Of a DNA stretch of 64,000 nucleotides, positions 1 through 9,473 are shown in pieces. The notes beneath the pieces are model-generated. The model searched no databases, had not been told where the DNA came from, and was given only the letters and a program-made list of their open reading frames with translations. This DNA comes from Metridium senile (Eukaryota > Cnidaria > Anthozoa > Actiniaria > Metridiidae), in the NCBI GenBank assembly GCA_949775045.1, contig OX459108.1:5831961-5895960 (forward strand), read 5' to 3'. Position numbers and translations under genes: made by a program. Every line of letters begins with the position of its first letter. The first letter of the stretch is position 1.

Positions 1-360
1 TTTTGTTGAACGCTGTAGAATGGCTGTTGAACAATATTGAACATAGGTTGGCAAACGGTTTCAACATTTACTTCAACATCTGTTCGATTTTGTTGAATGG
101 TAATGTTGAAACTGTTTGCCACCCCCTTTCAACATGTGCATGCAACACTAAATGTGCATGGGTGTCAACAATGTTGAACGGAGCAGGGCAAACGACTTCA
201 ACTCCAATTCAACATTCGCAGAACAAAAGATATGTTGAATTGATGTTGAAGCAAAGTTTAAAAGCATTTAAACTCTTTCAAAATCGATTCAACAATGTTG
301 AAAGGGTGGGCAAATGGCTTCAACACTACCATTCCACAAAATTGAAAGAATTTTGAAGCC
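1..360. repeat. Dispersed GTTGAA/TTCAAC-rich repeat
   Basis: This stretch is built from many copies of TTCAAC/GTTGAA with phrases such as 'caaacggcttcaac' in both orientations. The same phrases occur in the compact element at 39008-39212, so it looks like one or more related, partly rearranged copies. The open frames across it are by-products of the repeat and show no protein features. It lies in the intron upstream of the SAM-protein exon at 970. Confidence 0.6.
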
Positions 361-367
361 AATTTTT

Positions 368-910
368 GTTCACCCTTATTTGCTTGCATTCATTCTTGTT
401 CACCCTTATTTGCCTTCATTCATTCTTGTTCACCCTTATTTGCCTTCATTCATTCTTGTTCACCCTTATTTGCCTTCATTCATTCTTGTTCACCCTTATT
501 TGCCTTCATTCATTCTTGTTCACCCTTATTTGCTTGCATTCATTCTTGTTCACCCTTATTTGCCTTCATTCATTCTTGTTCACCCTTATTTGCCTTCATT
601 CATTCTTGTTCACCCTTATTTGCCTTCATTCATTCTTGTTCACCCTTATTTGCCTTCATTCATTCTTGTTCACCCTTATTTGCCTTCATTCATTCTTGTT
701 CACCCTTATTTGCCTTCATTCATTCTTGTTCACCCTTATTTGCCTTCATTCATTCTTGTTCACCCTTATTTGCCTTCATTCATTCTTGTTCACCCTTATT
801 TGCCTTCATTCATTCTTGTTCACCCTTATTTGCCTTCATTCATTCTTGTTCACCCTTATTTGCCTTCATTCATTCTTGTTCACCCTTATTTGCTTGCATT
901 CATTCTTGTT
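368..910. repeat. 30-bp minisatellite, about 18 copies
   Basis: A 30-bp unit (core ttcacccttatttgcc, then ttcattcattcttg) is repeated head-to-tail about 18 times with almost no divergence; the main variants carry 'gcttgc' in place of 'gccttc'. Because 30 is divisible by 3, two frames stay open as ten-residue repeats, but they have no gene context and should not be read as proteins. It ends 60 bp before a splice acceptor, and its pyrimidine-rich strand is the sense strand of the gene. Confidence 0.95.
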
Positions 911-969
911 TAACCTCTTGTTTACCATTATTATACACATATTTACTCTCATTTTGATTTTTTTTCCAG

Positions 970-1693
970 GATGGGAGCTGGGGTGTTCCAATAAATCTTG
1001 TAGATAGATACACAGAAGAAATGCGACGATCTCAAAAAGAAGTAGTTGAAATTTTAGACAGGATACGTTGCATAAGGCTTAAAGCAAATGGTCGAACATC
1101 GGTAAGAAGTATAACTGGCATTTCTAAATATACAAATGACTCAAATAAATGAGAAAATTGATTTATCCAGTTTCTCATTATTATTTGAGAAACAACTGCT
1201 CTGTTGTTTTTGCAGTAAGTAACAGTTGATGCATCTATCTACTCTGTTATTAATTTATAACCCTTACTGAGGTGTTTATTTTAACAATTTTACTGAGGGA
1301 TAATTTTATTAGTAAAAAAAACATTTTACTAGGATTGAATCTCAAAAAATAACTTTTGTGTATTACGGGGGGGAGGGGGGGGGGGGGAAGGATATCACTC
1401 ATTACAAAATCATACCATCATTCACACTGATAGTGTGTTTTTATTGTGTATAGGTGCCTTGTGATGTGTCCCTCTTTCCGCAAGAACCAGACGACCTGGG
1501 TGAAATAAACAGTCTTGAGTGCTGGCTTATTTCATTAGGATTACCTATGTACATTGACAATCTTCAGGAAGTTGAATATGATGACATGGCCGCCATGCCA
1601 TACCTCAAACAAAAACACTTTGAATATGCAGGTGTAGTTGATCTTAGACACATGCGCCGCTTATTGGCATCAGTTGAACGTATGACAAGATGA
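970..1693 (+). CDS. 3' end of a SAM-domain protein gene (last two coding exons)
   Basis: Exon 970-1101 follows a polypyrimidine tract and CAG and ends before gtaaga. Exon 1454-1693 follows 'tgtatag' and ends at TGA. Both join in phase 0 and give the last 124 residues of a protein that begins outside the window. The first exon encodes a charged, probably helical stretch (DGSWGVPINL, then EVVEILDRIR). The second encodes a C-terminal sterile alpha motif: SLECWLISLGLPMYIDNLQE opens the first helices, and the last helix contains HMRRLLASVERM. SAM domains mediate homo- or hetero-oligomerisation, and C-terminal ones occur in ankyrin, SHIP2-like and adaptor proteins. The parent family cannot be named from this fragment. 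The intron of 352 bp contains a G-rich run near 1367-1388. Confidence 0.8.
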
Positions 1694-1746
1694 GACCACA
1701 AGCTCCTAAATAGTACCATGTGGTTTACTGGGAATTGTTTACATTT

Positions 1747-1890
1747 GGGCTCCCTGTTACTCAGTGGAAACTCAAATGGACTCGGGCTTCCTGTAGCTCA
1801 TTGGAAACTCAAATGGTCTTGGGCTTCCTGTGGCTCACTGGAAACTCAAACAGACTCGGGGTTCCTGTGTTTCACTGGAAAATGGACATG
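1747..1890. repeat. 37-bp tandem repeat, four copies, just 3' of the SAM gene
   Basis: Units starting near 1747, 1784, 1821 and 1858 share the order gggcttcctgt, then ctcactggaaactcaaatgg. They diverge from each other at several positions. The repeat begins about 54 bp after the stop codon, so it is probably in the 3' UTR or immediately downstream. Each unit contains the GGGYTTCCTGT motif that also lies upstream of other genes in this window; further copies follow at about 1924 and 1971. Confidence 0.85.
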
Positions 1891-1929
1891 AGTTTACTGT
1901 GTTGTGTAGGAAAATAATTTTCAGGTTTC

Positions 1930-3050
1930 CTGTGGTGGACTAAAATCTTGATAAAATTTGAACAGACACAGGCTTCCTGTATTATATTTGAAATTGGTAA
2001 AAACTTGAGTTGGTGAAGACAGATTTATAGAAATTTGCATTGAAATTGAATTGTAATTATTTCCCAATCCAAAGAAATCGTTCTGTAATATACATCAGAC
2101 TACAAGTCAAACTTATTGTTGTTTGTGTAGTAATTATTTTCATAATAACAATAATAATAATCATGATTGTATTATTTATACTACGCAAAACACAACTATA
2201 TACACCTACTTCAAAAGTCATTGTCACAATTAAAGCTAGTACAGTCCACACCCTGGAGACTAGCTGCAAAGAATGTATGTCAGTAATATAAACATAATTT
2301 GTTGATTTATTAGATGTTTTTTTAAAAATATTATATTTACCATCTACCACAGTATCAAAATATACCAGGAATAAATCGATAAAAATATGTGAAATGCTGA
2401 AATCCTTCACAAGAGTGTGTATTGTAGCTTCAGCTGAGACAACAAGTTTTGGAATAAGTGTATATATAATAAATTATTGCACATCACAATTTGGTGAAAA
2501 ATTCTATATAGTTATACATAACTCAAAATTACAAGTCAAGCGAAAAAACCATCAATGTGAAAGTGGGAGCCAATGTTCTGGGATATATTTGCAGATGACC
2601 TATCAATAGACATATATTAATTTCTGCAGCGGTTATTAAATTATAATATGATGACCATAGATTGCAGTAACCAAAGCAATTGTATCAGAAAAGCAAAAAA
2701 AATCTAACATTCACTTCCTATCATTTCACAATAACATTTGAGGGAAAAGGGCTGGGCATCAAAATAGGTTTTCGGGATTTAAATCAATTTACAAATAATT
2801 ACATTTTATAGAATATTTTTACATAAGGAAATAACAAAGTGAATTCAAGTGGAGTATCAACTTTGTAATTGGTCATCACCTAGATATATTTGAGTTATTA
2901 CACAATGTAAGCGATTCCGCAGTATGAATCTATGACATAAAATCTTAGCATTCTGATAAAAACTTTAATTGTCAAAGATTGTAGATAATACAATGTGTAA
3001 AATGAGAATAGAAAATTTACTGAAAAAGGATATCTCCCCTGTACATTGTA
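1930..3050. other. AT-rich intergenic stretch, nothing recognised
   Basis: The sequence is AT-rich with short open frames on both strands that show no family features, no consistent splice signals and many simple ATT/AAT runs. I see no RNA gene or repeat with clear ends in it. Confidence 0.5.
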
Positions 3051-3315
3051 TGTATACAGTCAATTCAAAAAACGTTGTCGTCAACGGGCTTCAAGTCTAC
3101 GCAGACCGATACGGTTAGCACGGGTAGAAATCACCAAAGCTGATAAATACATAAGTATCTAAGGTGATAACACGACCCGGCATGCAGCGATAAAGCAAAT
3201 AATCTTTAAATGAATCAACGCTTTTAAAAGTAGAGATGCATAACGACTGCATGTTGTTTTCTTTTTTTAAGACCCGCAAACAAAGACTTATAACCAATAA
3301 CTCGAATCCCTCTCA

Positions 3316-4060
3316 GTGATAGCTATTTCTATTTATTTATTCAGTACCTGTACCGTCTGGCATAACAGTCTCCCGAAATACTTATCTGATAAACTCAAAC
3401 TTGTCCAAAAGAGAGCATTTAGAATTATCTACCCAAACACTCATTATAACGACGCACTCCATATCGCAAACTGCACCCGACTCGACTCAAGGAGGAAGGA
3501 ACTTCCTCATTTATTATTCATGAGGTAATTGGCCAACCCGATGGCGCGATTTTGATCACATGCAGATACTTATAGGATTGGTTTTGCTTGCTACATTTTA
3601 AACTCTCGGTTCTTTTTTACCATATAAAAATTGTTCATTTTTATTTAAAGATTCCTCATGAATAATTAATTCGTTTTAGAGTTCAAAGGCCTCCAATTCG
3701 GACTGGACGGGGTTTTCAACTCCTCGGACTTGAAACCCCCGTCCAGTCCTCATTGTCGGCCTTTAAACATTACTTAGACTTTGAAAAAAATGAAAGAACC
3801 ATCAGCTCGATTATACCATCTATTACCATCTACTCGTGGGAAATGCGCATGGTCGCAACCTTTGCAACAATAACAAACTGACAGTACCTAAAATACAAAG
3901 ATATAAAAACTCGTTTATCCAAGCTATTCGCTACAAACAGTAATTTTAGAATTAGATTTTTTTATTTATGTCGAATTTTACATATCTATTTATATTATTC
4001 AGCCTGATGGCTGTGATGTAATTGTTTCATAATAAACCATTATTATTATAACACACTATT
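3316..4060 (+). mobile_element. 3' remnant of a non-LTR retrotransposon (LINE)
   Basis: The frame from about 3349 reads VWHNSLPKYLSDKLKLVQKR and then AFRIIYPNTHYNDALHIANC, which is the C-terminal region of LINE reverse transcriptases (CR1/L2/Rex-like style). Further on, near 3830-3945, another frame reads KLTVPKIQRYKNSFIQAIRYKQ in pieces, the usual last segment before the ORF2 stop. It is followed by a short 3' region and an ATTATTATTATAACA tail ending near 4060. The two coding pieces are separated by 300 bp that includes a hairpin element, so the copy is truncated and interrupted. Confidence 0.8.
3685..3764. repeat. Hairpin of the GGCCTCCAATT inverted-repeat family
   Basis: The sequence opens with aaaggcctccaattcgg and closes with its near reverse complement ending ggccttt. 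The inner arms ggactggacgggg and cccccgtccagtcc pair around a short loop. A longer relative is at 55906-56018. It sits inside the LINE remnant and probably inserted into it. Confidence 0.75.
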
Positions 4061-4249
4061 ATAACACAGAGAAAAATTGCTTAAAATATTTTAATTCACA
4101 AAAGAGATGGTAATAGGCCCTTTGCAGCTAGAGGTCACGTGACCCAACTACCTTACCTAGGAATATAAAATGGGATATTTTCTAAGGATTTGTATGGGAA
4201 AATAGATTTGGAAAGCAAGCCTTGCTCTCTAGTTCTATTTTCACATAAA

Positions 4250-4665
4250 AAAATCTCTAAATTGCTTATTTTGTACACAGATACCTGTGAAGCATGCCAT
4301 ATTCAAGTTGTGTTATGGGTGGCCTTGCGGTGAAAGCGCTGGCCTCTCAACGCAGTGGTCAAGGTTCGAGTCCCAGCTCTGGCATGGATTATATTTAAGT
4401 TTCTTCTCTCCCATGCCACGAGGGTTTTTTCCGGGTTATCCGGTTTTTCTCCCTTAGCAAAAATGAACATGTCAGCCGAATAGTGTGCAAAATATTGAAC
4501 GTAGAGATTGTGAGTGTGAGTGAGTCCCGATTAGTAGGGCGCACTGTGTCCAGCTAGAAGATTGAGACGCTAATAATTTTGCAAATAAGAGCCAAAGGGA
4601 AATTTCTAAATTGCTTATCATGGACACAGATGCTTTTGTAGCATGCCATATAACTTTCTGGTTTT
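4250..4665 (+). repeat. SINE flanked by ~60-bp imperfect direct repeats
   Basis: From about 4316 there is a tRNA-like head: an A-box-like 'ggccttgcggtgaaagcgc' and a perfect B-box 'ggttcgagtcc' at about 4363. It is followed by a body containing ccacgagggttttttccggg and ccggtttttctccct, a core shared with the SINE at 20709-20990. The element ends near 4590. On both sides (about 4250-4310 and 4598-4660) lies a longer imperfect direct repeat sharing 'ctaaattgcttat' and 'gcatgccatat', too long and too diverged for a normal SINE target duplication. Confidence 0.75.
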
Positions 4666-4698
4666 GATCTATTTTATCACATGATCATGAAAAAAAGC

Positions 4699-7600
4699 CT
4701 ACTTAAGAGCATTCATGGCTAGTGTTTTATACATTTCAATGTTAAAATCTTGAATCAATTTTATGTTTGGCTTTTTCTTAAGGCATCCAACCCAGTCCAC
4801 CACCATCTGTCCCCTTGTGTGACGACCACTTAACTCAACAGTAGCATGGACTAGTATTTCTTTCTCTACAGATTCTGGGCAAATAGCAACTGCTGTGGCT
4901 AGAAGGTCACAACATGTATAATTTCCTCCAAAACCTCTTTTTTTCTTTTTATAGAAATCAGAACATCCTTTTGAGATCTTTCCAAAAAATGTAGATTTAG
5001 GAGTGGGCAGGCTAACCATTTCATCATAAAATGACCAGGACAGATCATGTTTCAAACATGTTTCCCATGTTACTATTGACACAGGGCACTTCAGCTCATT
5101 AAGGCAAACAAATGCTGACTCAACATCACTGCAGAAATTAAACTCGGAGCAAACCCTTCTGTGATTTCCTTTGGCTTCAAAGTTGCCTCCCATGATTATT
5201 ACATTTTTCAGTTTGTTAGAAAAGTCAGGGTCCATGCGACATGCTAGAGCTATGTTGGTAAGAGGGCCTAAAGCTACCAATGTTATCTCTCCAGGGTTGT
5301 CTCTTGTAAGTTTTAGAATGGCATCCACTGCATGATCTGGCCTAAGATGGCTCATATCTGGGTCAGGTATACCATCTGCACCACCAAGACCATCTTTACC
5401 ATGGAAGTGAGATGCATCAACATGATCATGAAGCGCTAATAGGACAATACAAAAGATGAACATTAGGATCACATTGATATATTTAGGGACACAGATAGGC
5501 ATATAGGGACATATATAGGGAGGTACATGTAGAGGAATATAGTCCTAAAGATGTATGACTGTCTTGGTCCACCAAAGACATAAATTATTGGAGTCAAAGT
5601 ATGGTGACTTTGTACTGTTAATAACTGTCTAGCCTCATGTTCAAGTTGGAACACCCTGTTGTTTTCACATGTATGTGAGGTTGGCAAGTCCAAACAAGTT
5701 TTTTCAAATATAGACCAATATCTCGCTGCATAAGAAAATATTTGGTTTATAAAAAAATAGAGTTTTAACTATCAAATTTGTCACATCCATAACGTGGACT
5801 ATATTTAGTAAATAAACCTCTTCTGTGAGGATAATGTATAAGGATTAGAGATGATACAAATACATAGATGCAAGGCTTTAAAGACCATTGAGGTATTTTG
5901 AGGGTCATCTCCATCCTTAGACACACAGTGACTTACGTAACTGAGTAGTGCTATGAGGGGTTAAGGACAGGAGACAAGTTAAACCTAATTTTTTTAAATA
6001 AAACATTTTCTTGTGTAGCATTTATTGTGCTAACTCTCAGTCTAGTAATATGCAACAATGGAGGGAACTCACAAAATCCTTCAAACAACTTTAGGAAGCC
6101 AAACAGATATACTAGGGAGAGCCTGCGTAGCACGCAGTTCATGTAATGACGCAACATACGATATGTTCGGCGACTGAAACACAATTCTGAAGCTGTTCCC
6201 GAAGCTTCGAAATCGTACTATTTATTTACACCAAATTACATGAACTGCATTTATTTGATACCAATAGAGATGAGCTCGAGGGTGATTCCTAGCTACAATC
6301 TCTTATAAAGTAGAATGAAAAAGATGAAACAGCTTTGAGTTTAGTGTACTAAAGTGATGATAACCCACTCTTCCAGTTGAATGTGGAGTAGAATGTGGTT
6401 TATCAATATATAAATAATGATGTGAAATAGGAATAATTTGCTTGCTGATTCAAAGTAAAATAAAACACAACAAACATAAGATGTGCTTCTACCGGTATTT
6501 AAAATTTCTAGAGATTTCTAATACAATATCTTTTTGTTACTTCAACCGTTTAAAGGATATATAATATATATGAATTAATTTCAAGTATACTCACATAATT
6601 TCGGTAATTGAAATCTCCAATACAATCCCAGGGGGGGGGGGGTACTCCCTTAGAGAATTGATAGGGGTGCTCGACGGACCTTTTAGGGTCGAAAATAAGA
6701 CACTCGCATACCTTTTAGGGTCTAAAACTGGCACCGTACCTTTTAGGGTCAGTTCTTGAACTTAAAATTATACATATTGAAACATTTTTGAATGTGGTTG
6801 TACCTTTCAGGGTCTGAAATTAGTATCTGAGTTAATTTATGCGTACCTTTTAGGGTCATTTTCAAAACCGTCCGTCGAGCACCCCTATCAATTTTCTAAG
6901 GGAGTACCCGATGGATTTACACATGGGAGTACACATTCAATGGATTTAAATGGTGGATCGAAATGACCTGGATCGAAATGACTTTCAATCGAAAATACCG
7001 GTTACCAACAAGAGAGGCTCTGGAATTCCAAGGAGGTTTTCTATCATAACAAGCCAGATATTTATATGGCACCCACTTGAATCAAACAATAGGCTGTAGT
7101 TAGATACCCTGTGGTTAAACATAAGTCGCAACATCAACTATCTGTCACTTTTCAGAAAAGATCAAAAACAGACCAGAAGCCCATCACATTGATTTCAATA
7201 AAACTTTTTCAATTATTCAGAAATCCAACAGATTAAAATCACACATGCTTTAAACAGCTGAGAAGAACAACTTATCTATGTGTAAACAAGTTTTGACCAG
7301 AAAAAGTTTAATGACCTCCTATCCTCAACACTTAAACATAAAGCAAATATGTAGGGAATTTACAAAAATGAACTAGGTCCGGCTAAAAGTCAAATCAATG
7401 TCAACAACCCTCCCTGACATTTTGACCAAAGACAGCTTTACAGTTTTCGCTCCAGTAAGGTAGATTCCCATTTATGACAAAAATTATTCCTCCAACCATG
7501 AAGATGCCACGAACAATGCTATTTTATTGTTCAAGTTGCTGATTGGCTGTGTTTTATGCACTTATCATTTGCTTACCCATGTGTTGACCCTGGGGCACCC

Positions 7601-9321
7601 ACCAAATTGTTTTTTTTTTTTATGACAAACAAAAAACATCCAAAGCCCCTGGAAAAAGGGCATAAAATGCCTTTCCAATAGCCCTCCCCCTGGGTATTCT
7701 CCCAGGCAGCCAATTTTAGTCTTGTTCCACTCCCCTACGGTCCCCTCTCTCCCCACAAACAGCTGCTCACCTGAGTGCAACATTCCTTTCTGAGTTTCGA
7801 CCAATAGGAAACAGGCTTCTATATACTGGAAACCTTGCCCCAGACTCTCTCTTTGTTGTTATAGGCAAAAAAGCTAGAGTTTCAAAATGTTTCAAAATAG
7901 CTTGAGAGTTGTCGAACGTGTTTACCAAAGTGTGTAAAAGATTCAATCTAACGACCTCAATAATCATCAAAAGAAGCTATGGAGCAAGTAGTTTTGAAAA
8001 AAAAAGGATGTATTTGTCAGTTTACCGACAGGCCGGTTGGGGAAATCTGTTATTTTCTAAGCATTGCCAATAATGTTTGACAAATATACTGGCCTTTACT
8101 GTCAGTGACTGATTGAAGATCAAAAACAACGTTTAAGGCAGTTGGGTATTGCATCCATTAGTTGAGCGATGTTAGCACAGAGGAGGAGATTTGAAGGATC
8201 AAAAACGGTCTTTATTCTACATTCAATACATATCACGAGATTAGAGATAGCGTAAACCGATACATCAACTGTCAAATGTTTTACCAATGAGTCATTGAAG
8301 GTCAAAGGTTTAAAAAACCCTTACCATTACCAGGTTTGAAAATGCAAATGTGCTTCTTGTAATCATTAACTGTGGCTGTGCAGATAATTATACAGTTTGT
8401 GTCACTATTCTGTATTTTTGGGGGGCTACATCCATTCACGACAAGTAAATTGTAATATTTATAGTCTATGCTTAGAAACACACAAATGACACACGGCTCG
8501 TATTTCCGCTGCATACTCTCACAGATCTAATGAGCGTTGTGATTGGTCAAGTGTATAAATTATGACAAAATCAGATTTAATTGGATTTAAAAACAATCCA
8601 AAAGGAATGTTGCACTCGAGTGAGCAGCCGTTTGTGGGGAGAGAAGTGGACCATAGGGGAGTGGAACAAGACTTAAAACGGCTGAGGGGAGACTACCCCC
8701 CGGGGGAATATAAGCCTACAACACAGCACCTTAATTTTATTGGCAAAAATAATACACAAATGGGTCCATCATTTTATAACACAGATTGAAATTCGAACAA
8801 TTCCCGTGGATACGTCCCCGTGGCCTAGCGTATTTGCTTCAAAAGCTGAAAAATGCCCCTCCCCCTTCGGACAAACAGGAATACCAAAACTGTACCACTG
8901 GGGACTCCCCTGGGAACAAATGATAAAAACAGAACGCTTTTTTCATCACTGCCATTTTATAAATAAATTTCAGTACTTATGAACTAATAAGTATTTAAAA
9001 TTATTATTTATAGTTTGATTAATAATTGTCATTTATTTTGTGAATGAAGGGTTTAAGTTAATTATTAAACTAGTATTAAAAATTTGAGAAAAGTCACTTA
9101 CTGATGAAAGCCTTTGCGGCACCTTTATAGACTGGTACATCAGTTCTTTGGCAGACCTCTAGTACTTTCATAACGTTGACTGCTACCTGATCAAGGGTTG
9201 TATTTCCATTGACACATGTTATGGCAACAACATCGACATCATCTCGACTTAGGGCAAGCATCAGTGCAAAGGCATCGTCTACTCCTGTATCACAGTCGAT
9301 GATAAACTTTCTCTTTGACAT
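4699..9321 (-). CDS. Inosine-uridine preferring nucleoside hydrolase, two exons
   Basis: Exon 1 is 9102-9321, starting at the first ATG of the frame. Exon 2 is 4699-5435; its acceptor reads ttgtcctattag. They join in phase 1 and give 318 residues, the usual family length. The N-terminus carries the calcium-binding signature DCDTGVDDAFAL at residues 9-20, with Asp 9, 11, 15 and 16 expected to bind the metal and the ribose hydroxyls. Further family marks are NVIIMGG, EFNFCSDVESA (in place of the usual N-x-x-x-DPEAA) and TRGQMVVDW near the end. Enzymes of this family split the N-glycosidic bond of purine or pyrimidine ribonucleosides; vertebrates lack close copies while many invertebrates, plants and protists have them. 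No signal peptide is seen, so it is likely cytosolic. Substrate choice cannot be read from this. The 3.7-kb intron is full of repeats. Confidence 0.9.
5503..6600. other. Hydrolase intron, left part, nothing recognised
   Basis: This is AT-rich intronic sequence with a short telomere-unlike 'atagggacatatataggg' run near 5500-5525. The short open frames on the minus strand have no family features. Confidence 0.4.
6631..6910. repeat. MITE with ~45-bp TIRs and internal CCTTTTAGGGTC repeats
   Basis: The left arm gggtactcccttagagaatt, then gataggggtgctcgacgga, is mirrored by tccgtcgagcacccctatc and aattttctaagggagtaccc on the right. Between them 'taccttttagggtc' is repeated four to five times at irregular spacing. 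Related but less complete copies are at about 23080-23310, 28387-28660 and 38090-38225. No coding capacity is seen. Confidence 0.9.
7650..8715. repeat. Two inverted copies of a ~125-bp repeat about 780 bp apart
   Basis: The segment 7680-7800 (containing cttgttccactcccctacgg and ccccacaaacagctgctcac) is the reverse complement, with mismatches, of 8577-8715 (gtgagcagccgtttgtgggg, then ggggagtggaacaagactta). The outer ends are C- or G-rich. They may be the terminal parts of one element or two separate insertions; the interior shows nothing recognisable. Confidence 0.7.
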
Positions 9322-9433
9322 TGCTCTTGCTACTGATAAATAGAGCTGATCCAAAAGCCTTTAGTCAAAAGAAAACCTATAAATTTGGCTTCTATTCTCA
9401 AGCTAAAACCGCAGACTACACTCTAGGATAACC

Positions 9434-9447
9434 GGGTTTCCTGTGGT
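9434..9447 (+). promoter_or_regulatory. GGGTTTCCTGTGGT motif between divergent hydrolase and PCNP genes
   Basis: The 14-bp motif lies in the 152-bp gap between the hydrolase start codon (9321, minus) and the PCNP start codon (9474, plus). On the opposite strand it reads ACCACAGGAAACCC, which contains a RUNX-type ACCACA and an ETS-type AGGAA core. The same motif is found upstream of WDR3 (29613) and the galactosyltransferase gene (44661). A promoter role is inferred from position only. Confidence 0.5.
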
Positions 9448-9473
9448 GCAACATACCATAATATGTTTTTAAA

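Noticed and set aside
314..1007. Two long open frames of about 200 codons over 314-1007
   Set aside because: They are produced by the 30-bp repeat, whose length is a multiple of three; no start context, domain or codon evidence.
9322..9354. Upstream start for the nucleoside hydrolase at 9354
   Set aside because: The codon there is TTG; the first ATG in frame is at 9321 and gives a normal family N-terminus.
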